DNA of 64,000 bases from Zoogloea sp021286885 (lineage in GTDB: Bacteria; Pseudomonadota; Gammaproteobacteria; Burkholderiales; Rhodocyclaceae). The stretch lies in assembly GCF_041915215.1 (NCBI RefSeq), contig NZ_JAYSBV010000006.1; one strand, 5' to 3'. Under the pieces are notes generated by a model. The model worked only from the letters and a program-made list of their open reading frames with translations. It was not told the DNA's origin and did no database searches. The translations under genes were made by a program, and so were the position numbers. Positions 41,353 to 49,306 of this stretch are shown here, in pieces; the stretch's first letter is position 1, and the number at the start of each line of letters is the position of its first letter.

Positions 41353-41940
41353 ATGCGCCAAGCAGAAATTTCCCGCGACACCCTGGAGACCCGCATCCGG
41401 GTCAAGATCGATCTGGATGGTACGGGCAAGAGCCAGCTCGCCACCGGCATCGGCTTTTTTGACCACATGCTCGACCAGATCGCCCGTCACGGCTGCTTCG
41501 ATCTGGAAATCGAAGCCACCGGCGACCTGCACATCGACGGCCACCACACCGTTGAGGATGTGGGCATCACCCTGGGCCAGGCCTTTGCCAAGGCCCTGGG
41601 CGACAAAAAGGGCCTGACCCGCTACGGCCACGCCTATGTGCCCCTCGACGAAGCGCTGTCGCGGGTGGTGGTGGATCTGTCCGGCCGCCCCGGGCTGGTG
41701 TTTGAAGTGCCCTTTTCCGCCGGCATGATCGGTGCGCTGGATACCCAGCTGGTGTATGAGTTCTTCCAGGGCTTCGTGAATCACGCGGGCGCTTCCCTGC
41801 ACGTGGATAACCTGCGTGGTCGCAACGCCCACCACCAGTGCGAAACCGTGTTCAAGGCCTTCGGCCGCGCCCTGCGCATGGCCGTCACGCCCGATCCGCG
41901 CCAGGCCGGCGTGGTGCCTTCCACCAAGGGAACCCTCTAA
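41353..41940 (+). CDS. hisB: Imidazoleglycerol-phosphate dehydratase
   Basis: A 195-residue monofunctional HisB. The two metal-binding His-rich motifs are present: GIGFFDHMLDQIARHG and DLHIDGHHTVEDVGI, with the second half repeat around QGFVNHAGASLH and NAHHQCETVFKAFGRAL. No phosphatase domain is fused, unlike E. coli. A candidate -10 element TATCAT at 41299-41304 lies in the divergent region with hisC. It overlaps the hisH start by one base. Confidence 0.96.
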   Translation: MRQAEISRDTLETRIRVKIDLDGTGKSQLATGIGFFDHMLDQIARHGCFDLEIEATGDLHIDGHHTVEDVGITLGQAFAKALGDKKGLTRYGHAYVPLDEALSRVVVDLSGRPGLVFEVPFSAGMIGALDTQLVYEFFQGFVNHAGASLHVDNLRGRNAHHQCETVFKAFGRALRMAVTPDPRQAGVVPSTKGTL

Positions 41941-42578
41941 TGAGCACGATTGCCATCATTGATTACGGCATGGGCAACCTGCGTTCGGTGGCCAAGGCCA
42001 TCGAGCATGTGGCCCAGGGCTACGAAGTCATCATCACCGCCGATCCGGCCCAGGTGCTGGCCGCCGAGCGGGTGGTGTTTCCGGGGCAGGGGGCCATGCC
42101 CGACTGCATGCGCGAACTCGATGCCCGGGGTCTGCGCCCCGCCGTGCTGGAGGCCGCCCGCAGCAAGCCCTTCCTGGGCATCTGCATCGGCCAGCAGATG
42201 CTGTTCGAGCACAGCGAAGAGGGCAATGTGCCCGGCTTGGGCGTGTTCAAGGGCCAGGTACGCCGCTTCCCCGCCGACAAGATGGTCGCCGCCGACGGCG
42301 CCCGCCTGAAGGTGCCCCACATGGGCTGGAACGAGGTCTGGCAGAAGCAGGCCCATCCCCTGTGGGCCAACATTCCCGACGGCAGCCGTTTCTACTACGT
42401 GCACAGCTACTACGTGGACCCGGCCGATCCGGCCATCGTGGCGGCGAGCACCGACTACGGCATCCCCTTTACCGGGGCGGTAGCGCAAGCTAATATCTTC
42501 GCCATTCAATTCCACCCCGAGAAAAGCGCGCAAGCGGGTTTGCAGCTCCTGGCCAACTTTGTGGCCTGGAAGCCCTGA
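41940..42578 (+). CDS. hisH: Imidazole glycerol phosphate synthase, glutaminase subunit
   Basis: A 212-residue class I glutamine amidotransferase that supplies ammonia to HisF. Nucleophile Cys82 is in FLGICIGQQMLF, and the His-Glu pair is in IQFHPEKSAQAG; PHMGWNEV is the HisF interface region. The ATG at 41940 overlaps the hisB stop, a coupled start; the longer open frame upstream is antiparallel to nothing but unlike the family. Confidence 0.95.
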   Translation: MSTIAIIDYGMGNLRSVAKAIEHVAQGYEVIITADPAQVLAAERVVFPGQGAMPDCMRELDARGLRPAVLEAARSKPFLGICIGQQMLFEHSEEGNVPGLGVFKGQVRRFPADKMVAADGARLKVPHMGWNEVWQKQAHPLWANIPDGSRFYYVHSYYVDPADPAIVAASTDYGIPFTGAVAQANIFAIQFHPEKSAQAGLQLLANFVAWKP

Positions 42579-42654
42579 CGCAGGTGTTTCGCGTCCTTGC
42601 CCGAACTGAACTCGCCTGTTTCATCCTCAACCTTCCACCCACTTCCTGCCTCAT

Positions 42655-43401
42655 ATGCTGCTGATTCCCGCTATTGACCTGAAGGACGGTCACTGCGTGC
42701 GCCTGAAACAAGGTGAAATGGACGCCGCCACGGTCTTCTCCGAAGACCCCCGTGCCATGGCCCGCCACTGGGTCGACCAGGGCGCCCGGCGCCTTCACCT
42801 GGTGGATCTGAACGGCGCCTTTGCCGGCAAGCCCAAGAATGAAGGGGCCATCAAGGCCATTCTCCAGGAAATGGGCGACGAGATTCCCGTCCAGCTGGGC
42901 GGCGGCATCCGTGACCTCGACACCATTGAGCGCTACCTGGATGCCGGCCTCACCTACGTGATCATCGGTACCGCTGCCGTCAAGAATCCGGGCTTCCTGC
43001 ACGATGCCTGCAGCGCCTTCCCCGGCCACATCATCGTTGGCTTGGATGCCAAGGATGGCAAGGTGGCTGTTGATGGCTGGTCCAAGCTCACCGGCCACGA
43101 CGTGGTGGATCTGGCGCGCAAGTTCGAGGACTACGGCGTTGAAAGCGTGATCTACACCGACATTGGCCGCGACGGCATGCTGTCTGGCGTGAACGTTGAA
43201 GCCACCGTGCGCCTCGCCCAGGCCCTGCGCATCCCCGTGATTGCCAGCGGCGGCATCGCCTCCATCGCCGATGTGGACGCCCTGTGCGCCGTCGAGAGCG
43301 AAGGCGTGACCGGCGCGATCACTGGCCGAGCCATCTACGAAGGCACCCTGAACTTCGGTGAGGCCCAGGCCCGGGCCGACGAACTCTCCAAGGTGGCCTG
43401 A
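42655..43401 (+). CDS. hisA: ProFAR isomerase
   Basis: A 248-residue (beta-alpha)8 barrel that isomerises ProFAR to PRFAR. The catalytic Asp8 is in LIPAIDLKDGHCVRL and Asp129 in VIVGLDAKDGKVAVDGW; the phosphate-binding SGGIASIADV and YEGTLNFGEA are also seen. It starts 76 bases after hisH with no purine-rich ribosome-binding site upstream (the leader is C- and T-rich), which is unusual within this operon. Length is normal. Confidence 0.96.
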   Translation: MLLIPAIDLKDGHCVRLKQGEMDAATVFSEDPRAMARHWVDQGARRLHLVDLNGAFAGKPKNEGAIKAILQEMGDEIPVQLGGGIRDLDTIERYLDAGLTYVIIGTAAVKNPGFLHDACSAFPGHIIVGLDAKDGKVAVDGWSKLTGHDVVDLARKFEDYGVESVIYTDIGRDGMLSGVNVEATVRLAQALRIPVIASGGIASIADVDALCAVESEGVTGAITGRAIYEGTLNFGEAQARADELSKVA

Positions 43402-43406
43402 ACACC

Positions 43407-44165
43407 ATGCTAGCCAAGCGCATCATTCCCTGCCTCGACGTCAGCGCGGGCCGTGTGGTCAAGGGCGTCAATTTCGTCGAGCTGCGGGATGCCGGTGATC
43501 CGGTCGAAATCGCCCGGCGTTACGACGCCCAGGGCGCCGACGAGATCACCTTCCTGGACATCACCGCCAGTTCCGACGCCCGCAACATCATCCTGCACGT
43601 GGTGGAACAGGTGGCCGAACAGGTCTTCATTCCCCTCACCGTGGGCGGGGGGGTGCGCACCGTGGATGACGTCCGTCGCCTGTTGAACGCAGGGGCCGAC
43701 AAGGTCAGTATCAACACCGCAGCGGTTAACAACCCGCAGGTGGTGGAAGATGCGGCCGGCAAGGTGGGCAGCCAGTGCATCGTGGTGGCCATCGACGCCA
43801 AGCAGGTCGCCCCCGGCAAGTGGGAAGTGTTTACCCACGGCGGGCGCAATCGTACCGGCCTGGATGCCATCGAATGGGCCCAGAAAGTGGCTTCCCTGGG
43901 CGCTGGCGAGATCCTGCTGACCAGCATGGATCGGGACGGCACCAAGAACGGCTTCGATCTGGGCCTGACCCGGGCGGTGTCGGATGCGGTTTCGATTCCC
44001 GTGATCGCCAGCGGCGGCGTGGGCAACCTGGATCACCTGGCCGACGGCGTGAGCCTGGGCCGGGCCGATGCGGTGCTGGCTGCCAGCATCTTCCACTTTG
44101 GCGACCACACCGTGCGCGAAGCCAAGGAAGTCATGCGCGCACGCGGGATCGAGGTGCGGCTGTGA
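43407..44165 (+). CDS. hisF: Imidazole glycerol phosphate synthase, cyclase subunit
   Basis: A 252-residue barrel that uses ammonia from HisH to make imidazole glycerol phosphate and AICAR. Catalytic Asp11 is in RIIPCLDVSAGRVVKGVNF and Asp130 in VVAIDAKQVAPGKW; the phosphate loop is SGGVGNLDHLADG. It starts 5 bases after hisA and overlaps hisI. The resemblance to HisA reflects the old duplication between the two. Confidence 0.96.
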   Translation: MLAKRIIPCLDVSAGRVVKGVNFVELRDAGDPVEIARRYDAQGADEITFLDITASSDARNIILHVVEQVAEQVFIPLTVGGGVRTVDDVRRLLNAGADKVSINTAAVNNPQVVEDAAGKVGSQCIVVAIDAKQVAPGKWEVFTHGGRNRTGLDAIEWAQKVASLGAGEILLTSMDRDGTKNGFDLGLTRAVSDAVSIPVIASGGVGNLDHLADGVSLGRADAVLAASIFHFGDHTVREAKEVMRARGIEVRL

Positions 44166-44551
44166 GCAACTGGCTGGACGAGATTGCCTGGGACGACAAG
44201 GGCTTGGTGCCCGCCATCGCCCAGGATGCGGAATCGGGCGACGTGCTGATGTTCGCCTGGATGAACCGGGAGGCTCTGGCCCGCACCGCCGAACTGGGCG
44301 AGGCGGTCTATTTCTCCCGTTCCCGGAACAGGCTGTGGCACAAGGGCGAAGAGTCCGGCCACACCCAGAAAGTCCGGGAAATCCGCATTGATTGCGACAA
44401 CGACGTGGTGCTCTTGAAGATTGAACAGGTGGGCGGCATTGCCTGCCACACCGGGCGCCACAGCTGTTTCTTCCAGCGTTATCTGGGCGACGGCCCCCGC
44501 TGGGAAGCAGTTGATCCGGTTCTGAAAGACCCGAAGGACATCTACAAATGA
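44162..44551 (+). CDS. hisI: Phosphoribosyl-AMP cyclohydrolase
   Basis: A 129-residue zinc and magnesium enzyme that opens the adenine ring of phosphoribosyl-AMP. Family motifs are DVLMFAWMNREALARTAE, YFSRSRNRLWHKGEESGH and the Cys cluster IRIDCDNDVV and GIACHTGRHSCFF. The start is a GTG that overlaps the hisF stop. HisI and HisE are separate proteins here, unlike the fused E. coli enzyme. Confidence 0.95.
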   Translation: MSNWLDEIAWDDKGLVPAIAQDAESGDVLMFAWMNREALARTAELGEAVYFSRSRNRLWHKGEESGHTQKVREIRIDCDNDVVLLKIEQVGGIACHTGRHSCFFQRYLGDGPRWEAVDPVLKDPKDIYK

Positions 44552-44874
44552 TCGACATCGAAGTGCTGCACCGGGTGGCCCAGACCCTGGCCGAACGCAA
44601 GGACGCCAGCCCCGAGTCCTCCTACGTTTCCAGCCTGTTCCACAAGGGCACCGACGCCATCTGTAAGAAGGTGGCCGAAGAGGCCGCCGAAACCATCATG
44701 GCGGCCAAGGACAAGGATATGCTCCACCTGGTCTGGGAAGTCACCGACCTGTGGTTCCACTCCATGATCCTGCTGGCCCACCACGGCCTGTCGGTGGATG
44801 ATGTGCTGGCCGAGTTCCGTCGTCGCGAAGGCGTGTCCGGCATCGACGAAAAGAACTCCCGTACTGCCAAGTAA
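44548..44874 (+). CDS. hisE: Phosphoribosyl-ATP diphosphatase
   Basis: A 108-residue all-alpha NTP pyrophosphohydrolase of the MazG-like fold, second step of histidine synthesis. The acidic motif KVAEEAAETIMAAKD and the ELxxE/DLWFH-type segment VTDLWFHSMILLAHHG bind magnesium. ATGA overlap with hisI. It is the last his gene, 12 bases before hinT. Confidence 0.94.
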   Translation: MIDIEVLHRVAQTLAERKDASPESSYVSSLFHKGTDAICKKVAEEAAETIMAAKDKDMLHLVWEVTDLWFHSMILLAHHGLSVDDVLAEFRRREGVSGIDEKNSRTAK

Positions 44875-44886
44875 AAAGGGCTGCGC

Positions 44887-45234
44887 ATGTCGGATTGTCT
44901 GTTCTGCCGCATCGTGAAGGGCGAAATCCCGGCGGCCAAGGTGTACGAGGACGATGAAGTGCTGGCGTTCAAGGATATCCATCCCCAGCGCCCGGTTCAC
45001 ATCCTGGTCATCCCGAAGAAGCACATTACCTCCCTGGCCCATGCCACCGAGGCTGACACCTCGGCCCTGGGTCGGATGCTGGTGGTTGCGAACCAGATTG
45101 CCGTTGATCAAGGAAGTCCTGACGGTTTCCGTTCCATCATCAATACTGGTCACGTGGGCGGCCAAGAGGTCATGCACGTCCATATGCACATCGTCGGCGG
45201 GCCGGAACCGGTCGGGCCGATGCTCAAACGGTAG
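44887..45234 (+). CDS. hinT: HIT family purine nucleoside phosphoramidase
   Basis: A 115-residue HIT-domain protein of the HinT type. The catalytic motif His-x-His-x-His is in QEVMHVHMHIVGG; the N terminus DCLFCRIVKGEIPA is typical. It hydrolyses adenosine phosphoramidates and lysyl-AMP. Its location between hisE and tatA is conserved in betaproteobacteria; whether this reflects function is unknown. Confidence 0.94.
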   Translation: MSDCLFCRIVKGEIPAAKVYEDDEVLAFKDIHPQRPVHILVIPKKHITSLAHATEADTSALGRMLVVANQIAVDQGSPDGFRSIINTGHVGGQEVMHVHMHIVGGPEPVGPMLKR

Positions 45235-45252
45235 TTTCTAGGAGATTTTTGA

Positions 45253-45465
45253 ATGGGTTCCTTCAGCATTTGGCACTGGCTGATCGTTCTGGTGATCGTG
45301 ATGCTTGTGTTCGGCACCAAGAAGCTGCGCAACATCGGGCAAGACCTGGGCGGCGCAGTGAAGGGTTTCAAGGAAGGGATGCGCGAGTCCGAAGCTGAAG
45401 CCCCCAAGGTTTCCGGTGCCGGTCAGACCATCGACGCCGAAGCCCGGGAAAAGCACAAATCCTGA
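45253..45465 (+). CDS. tatA: Sec-independent translocase subunit TatA
   Basis: A 70-residue TatA with a short N-terminal transmembrane helix (FSIWHWLIVLVIVMLVFG), the FGTKKL hinge and an amphipathic helix (LRNIGQDLGGAVKGFKEGM), then a charged tail. TatA oligomers form the protein-conducting element for folded proteins. It is followed by a terminator before tatB, so TatA can be made in excess over TatB and TatC. Confidence 0.95.
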   Translation: MGSFSIWHWLIVLVIVMLVFGTKKLRNIGQDLGGAVKGFKEGMRESEAEAPKVSGAGQTIDAEAREKHKS

Positions 45466-45496
45466 GCGCGGGCATGCCCGTGCAGGCATGAAGGAA

Positions 45497-45520
45497 GGGG
45501 CGCATCCACGCCCCTTTTTT
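45497..45520 (+). terminator. Rho-independent terminator between tatA and tatB
   Basis: Stem GGGGCG/CGCCCC, 6-base loop, followed directly by six T residues. A 12-base palindrome CGGGCATGCCCG (45469-45480) precedes it right after the tatA stop. It sits inside the tat operon, so it is probably a partial terminator. Confidence 0.75.
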
Positions 45521-45607
45521 CTTGTACCGGGCGGGCGTGGGTGAAGCCGCGCCCAGCAGGCAATTCACAAGCAACAAGCAACAAGCACTCAGCGATAGGC
45601 GGTAGCG

Positions 45608-46165
45608 ATGTTTGACATCGGTTTTTCTGAACTCATGGTGATCGGCGTGGTGGCCCTGCTGGTGCTCGGCCCCGAGCGCCTGCCCAAGGTGGCTCGCACG
45701 GTGGGGCATCTGATGGGGCGCTTGCAGCGCTATGTGGCCGATGTGAAGTCCGACATCAATCGGGAAATGCAGATCGAGGAACTCAAGCGCCTCCAGGAAG
45801 ATGCCCGCAAGACGGCCATGGAGCTGGAGTCCTCCATGCGCCAGCAGGTGTCCACCCTGGAGCATCAGGTGCAGGATTCCCTTCAGACGGTGAATGCCGC
45901 CGTGGCAGATCTGGAAAACAGCATTCACCCGCCTGAAGGCGCAGCGGGCGCCCAAGCAGTCCAAACTGCTCAGGCCGATCAAGCCGATCACCAGGGAAAA
46001 CTGCTGGATGCAGCCTCGCTCCAGCTGGACCAGCAATTGGCCGCCGCCGAAGCCCAGGCCCCCGTCCATCAGCCGGTGGATTTGTCCTCCGCGCCCATGC
46101 AGGCGCCCATGGCTGCGCCCGCTGCCCCGGCTCCGTCCGCGGCGCCCTCTGAAGGTAAGGTCTGA
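45608..46165 (+). CDS. tatB: Sec-independent translocase subunit TatB
   Basis: A 185-residue TatB: N-terminal helix MFDIGFSELMVIGVVALLVL, the conserved GPERLPKVARTVGHLMGR hinge, a long amphipathic and coiled-coil-like region to about residue 100, and an Ala/Gln/Pro-rich tail. TatB with TatC forms the twin-arginine receptor. Its stop overlaps the tatC start by one base. Its length and the GPERLP hinge separate it from TatA. Confidence 0.93.
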   Translation: MFDIGFSELMVIGVVALLVLGPERLPKVARTVGHLMGRLQRYVADVKSDINREMQIEELKRLQEDARKTAMELESSMRQQVSTLEHQVQDSLQTVNAAVADLENSIHPPEGAAGAQAVQTAQADQADHQGKLLDAASLQLDQQLAAAEAQAPVHQPVDLSSAPMQAPMAAPAAPAPSAAPSEGKV

Positions 46166-46902
46166 TGAGCATGCAGGAAGAAAGTTTTATCTCCCATCTG
46201 GTGGAGTTGCGGGATCGGCTGCTGCGCGCCGTGGTGGCCGTGGTGGTGGTGTTTCTGTGTCTGATGCCCTGGGCGGGCGACATCTACGATGTGCTGGCTG
46301 CGCCCATGATGCAGGCCCTGCCCGAAGGCACCAAGATGATCGCCACGGGCGTCATCACGCCCTTCTTCGTGCCCATGAAAGTCACCCTGATGGTGGCCTT
46401 CGTGCTGGCCCTGCCGGTGATCCTCTACCAGGCCTGGAACTTCATCGCTCCCGGTCTGTATGCCCACGAAAAGAAGCTGGCCCTGCCGCTGGTGGTGGGG
46501 AGCACGCTGCTGTTCCTGGCGGGCATGGCCTTCTGCTATTTCTTCGTGTTTGGCACGGTGTTCCACTTCATTGCCCAGTTCGCGCCCAAGAGCATCACGC
46601 CCGCGCCGGACATCGAGCAGTACCTGGCCTTCGTGATGACCATGTTCCTGGCCTTCGGGGTGACCTTCGAGATTCCGGTCTTCGTCATCATCCTGGCCAA
46701 GCTGGGGGTGGTGGATGTGGCCAAGCTCCAGGAGGCCCGGCCCTACGTGATCGTGGGCGCATTCATTGTGGCGGCGGTGGTGACCCCGCCCGATGTGGTG
46801 TCCCAGTGCCTGCTGGCGATTCCCATGTGCCTGCTGTACGAACTGGGGATCTTCCTGGCCCGTTTCGTGACCAAGCCGGCGGCCCCGGTGGTGGCCGAGT
46901 AA
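46165..46902 (+). CDS. tatC: Sec-independent translocase subunit TatC
   Basis: A 245-residue six-helix membrane protein, the core receptor for twin-arginine signal peptides. Landmarks are the N-terminal SFISHLVELRDRLLRAV, PFFVPMKVTLMVAFVLALP, the periplasmic loop after QAWNFIAPGLYAHEKK and VVAAVVTPPDVVSQCLLAIP. Normal length. Last gene of the tatABC set. Confidence 0.95.
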   Translation: MSMQEESFISHLVELRDRLLRAVVAVVVVFLCLMPWAGDIYDVLAAPMMQALPEGTKMIATGVITPFFVPMKVTLMVAFVLALPVILYQAWNFIAPGLYAHEKKLALPLVVGSTLLFLAGMAFCYFFVFGTVFHFIAQFAPKSITPAPDIEQYLAFVMTMFLAFGVTFEIPVFVIILAKLGVVDVAKLQEARPYVIVGAFIVAAVVTPPDVVSQCLLAIPMCLLYELGIFLARFVTKPAAPVVAE

Positions 46903-46968
46903 GCTCTGGCGGGCGCGCCACGCAGGGCGTCGAACTCTTCAGGAACGGGGGTGGGGGGCCGTTAGGGC

Positions 46969-46990
46969 AATACCAGCAGCGAGAGGTATT
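46969..46990 (+). other. Inverted repeat around the ribosome-binding site of the next gene
   Basis: AATACC at 46969-46974 can pair with GGTATT at 46985-46990; the right arm overlaps the only Shine-Dalgarno-like sequence (GAGAGG) before the ATG at 46994. It could limit translation. Confidence 0.35.
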
Positions 46991-46993
46991 CCC

Positions 46994-47665
46994 ATGCCCA
47001 GCCCCAACGTCAAACTAAAACTCCAGTTCGAGCTGGATCTGACTGTTCCTGAAATCCTGGGCAAGCTGGATCATGCCCAGTTGTGCAAGGCGCTGGGCAA
47101 TGCCCTGGGGCCCATGGTGATCCAGGGTTTGCCAACGATTTCGGCCAAACAGCTGGGCAAGGTGGGGGTGCAGATGTGCGGGCATCACCACAAGCTGGAT
47201 GCGCTCAATCTCAGCACGCCGCCGGTGGAGGCGTCCCAGATCATTGCAGTGGCGCCCCACCTTACCGATGAAGAAGTGCAGCAGGTGGCCCGCAAGGCAA
47301 GCGGCAAGATGCCCCTGAATCCGGCGGAAGGGGCCGCTTTTTTACGCCGTCAGGCGCTGGGGGTCGTGAATGAGTACCGGCTGGTACGCTGCGTTGCCCA
47401 TGGGGTACAGATCAACGGCCATCCGGTTGAGATCGAGGCCGACCTCAATCTGACCAACGGCCATCTTTTCTTGCCCGAAATCCACCGTCAGACCCGGCTG
47501 GCGAATGTGGATACCCCCCTTAAGGTCGATATTGTCGGCCAGCCTGAGCTGCAATTCCGCGCCGACTGCTCCGGCCACACCCTCACCGGCCCGGTGCTGG
47601 ATGTGCAGGTGGCCAGCTTGGCGCCCCATCGGGATGTGTTGCTCCAGTGCTGGAAGGATCGCTGA
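46994..47665 (+). CDS. Protein of unknown function downstream of tatC
   Basis: A 223-residue soluble protein without signal peptide or membrane segment; I do not recognise the family. It begins with alternating strand-like sequence (NVKLKLQFELDLTVPEILG), contains a QMCGHHHK cluster near residue 60, helices around DEEVQQVARKASGKM, and strand-rich C-terminal half (VEIEADLNLTNGHLFLPEI, VDIVGQPELQFRADCSGH) ending in DRDVLLQCWKDR-like LQCWKDR. Codon use is like its neighbours. It lies 91 bases after tatC on the same strand and ends at a strong bidirectional terminator, so it may be a monocistronic gene or part of the tat transcript. Confidence 0.8.
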   Translation: MPSPNVKLKLQFELDLTVPEILGKLDHAQLCKALGNALGPMVIQGLPTISAKQLGKVGVQMCGHHHKLDALNLSTPPVEASQIIAVAPHLTDEEVQQVARKASGKMPLNPAEGAAFLRRQALGVVNEYRLVRCVAHGVQINGHPVEIEADLNLTNGHLFLPEIHRQTRLANVDTPLKVDIVGQPELQFRADCSGHTLTGPVLDVQVASLAPHRDVLLQCWKDR

Positions 47666-47675
47666 ACATCTCTGC

Positions 47676-47710
47676 AAAAAAACGGCCCGCATGATGCGGG
47701 CCGTTTTTTT
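47676..47710. terminator. Bidirectional terminator between the unknown gene and fumarase
   Basis: A long perfect stem, A7 then CGGCCCGCAT and its complement followed by T7, with only a few bases in the loop, separates the convergent genes. Confidence 0.92.
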
Positions 47711-47756
47711 GAACACCCCGCCGGAGCAGGGTGTTCGGGGGCGTGCGGGAAGGTGA

Positions 47757-49289
47757 TCAGGCCTTGACCGGGATCTTGCCGATCTTGACTTGCCATTCCT
47801 TCGGGCCGGTTTCGTGGGCGCTGGTGCCGGTGGAGTCCACGGCCACGGTCACGGGCATGTCTTGCACGTCGAATTCGTAGATGGCTTCCATGCCCAGGTC
47901 TTCAAAGCCCACCACCTTGGCGGACTTGATGGCCTTGGCGACCAGGTAGGCGGCGCCACCGACGGCCATCAGATAGGCGGAGTTGTTGTCCTTGATGGCT
48001 TCGATGGCCACGGGGCCGCGCTCGGACTTGCCGATCATGGAGATCAGGCCGGTCTTTTCGAGCATCATGCGGGTGAACTTGTCCATCCGGGTGGCGGTGG
48101 TGGGGCCGGCGGGGCCGACCACTTCGTCACGCACCGGGTCCACGGGGCCCACGTAGTAGATGACCCGGTTGGTGAAGTCGACGGGCAGCTTCTCGCCCTT
48201 GGCCAGCATGTCGGCGATGCGCTTGTGGGCGGCGTCGCGGCCGGTGAGCATCTTGCCGTTCAGCAGGATCTTCTGGCCGACCTTCCAGGAAGCGACTTCT
48301 TCCTTGGTCAGGGTGTCCAGGTTCACGCGGGTGGCGGATTGCACATCCGGGGTCCAGGTGACGGCGGGCCAGTCTTCCAGCTTGGGGGCTTCGAGCTTGG
48401 CGGGGCCGGAGCCATCCAGGTGGAAGTGCACGTGGCGGGTGGCGGCGCAGTTGGGCACCAGGGCCACGGGCAGGTTGGCGGCGTGGCAGGGGTAGTCCAG
48501 CACCTTCACGTCCAGCACGGTGGTGAGGCCGCCCAGGCCTTGGGCGCCCACGCCCAGGGCGTTGATCTTTTCCATCAGCTCGAGGCGCAGTTCTTCGGCG
48601 CGGGTGAGCTTGGCACCGGAGGCGGCCTTGTCCTTCAGCTCATGGATGTCCACCGGGGCCATGATGGATTCCTTGGCCAGCAGCATGGCCTTTTCCGGGG
48701 TGCCACCGATGCCGATGCCGATGATGCCGGGGGGACACCAGCCAGCGCCCATTTCGGGGATCTTCTTCAGCACCCAATCCACCAGATCGTCGGAGGGGTT
48801 GAGCATGGCGAACTTGGACTTGGCTTCGGAACCGCCACCCTTGGCCGCACAGATCACTTCGATGCCGTCGCCGGCGACGATTTCGAAGTGCACCACGGCG
48901 GGGGTGTTGTCCTTGGTGTTCTTGCGGCTACCGGCGGGGTCGGCCAGCACGGAGGCGCGCAGGGGGTTTTCCGGATCGTTGTAGGCGCGACGCACGCCTT
49001 CGTTGATCATCTCTTGAACGCTCATGGTGGCGTCCGGCCAGGAGACCTGCATGCCGACCTTGATGAACACCATGCCGATGCCGGTATCCTGGCAGATCGG
49101 GCGGCGCCCTTCGGCGGCCATGCGGGAGTTGGTCAGGATCTGGGCAATGGCGTCCTTGGCGGCGGGGGCTTCTTCCCGCTCGTAGGCTTCGCCCAGGGCC
49201 TTGATGTAGTCCAGGGGGTGATAACAGCTGATGTACTGGAAGGCGTCTGCAACGGACTGGATCAGGTCTTCCTGTTTGATGGCGGTCAT
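47757..49289 (-). CDS. Class I fumarate hydratase ([4Fe-4S])
   Basis: A 510-residue iron-sulfur fumarase (FumA/FumB class) that hydrates fumarate to malate in the citric acid cycle. N- and C-terminal fumarase domains are both present; cluster ligands are expected among the Cys of RRPICQDTGIG, VALVPNCAATRHVH and the one in DYPCHAANLP. YYVGPVDPVRDEVVGPAGPT and GKSERGP mark the C-terminal domain. It is oxygen-sensitive in contrast to the FumC class. It stands alone between the terminator and the yqhA-type gene. Confidence 0.94.
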   Translation of the reverse strand: MTAIKQEDLIQSVADAFQYISCYHPLDYIKALGEAYEREEAPAAKDAIAQILTNSRMAAEGRRPICQDTGIGMVFIKVGMQVSWPDATMSVQEMINEGVRRAYNDPENPLRASVLADPAGSRKNTKDNTPAVVHFEIVAGDGIEVICAAKGGGSEAKSKFAMLNPSDDLVDWVLKKIPEMGAGWCPPGIIGIGIGGTPEKAMLLAKESIMAPVDIHELKDKAASGAKLTRAEELRLELMEKINALGVGAQGLGGLTTVLDVKVLDYPCHAANLPVALVPNCAATRHVHFHLDGSGPAKLEAPKLEDWPAVTWTPDVQSATRVNLDTLTKEEVASWKVGQKILLNGKMLTGRDAAHKRIADMLAKGEKLPVDFTNRVIYYVGPVDPVRDEVVGPAGPTTATRMDKFTRMMLEKTGLISMIGKSERGPVAIEAIKDNNSAYLMAVGGAAYLVAKAIKSAKVVGFEDLGMEAIYEFDVQDMPVTVAVDSTGTSAHETGPKEWQVKIGKIPVKA

Positions 49290-49306
49290 GAATGAAGCTC
49301 CCTCTT

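Noticed and set aside
45466..45607. Hidden small gene in the tatA-tatB gap
   Set aside because: No frame with a start and ribosome-binding site; the gap is explained by hairpins and the tatB leader.
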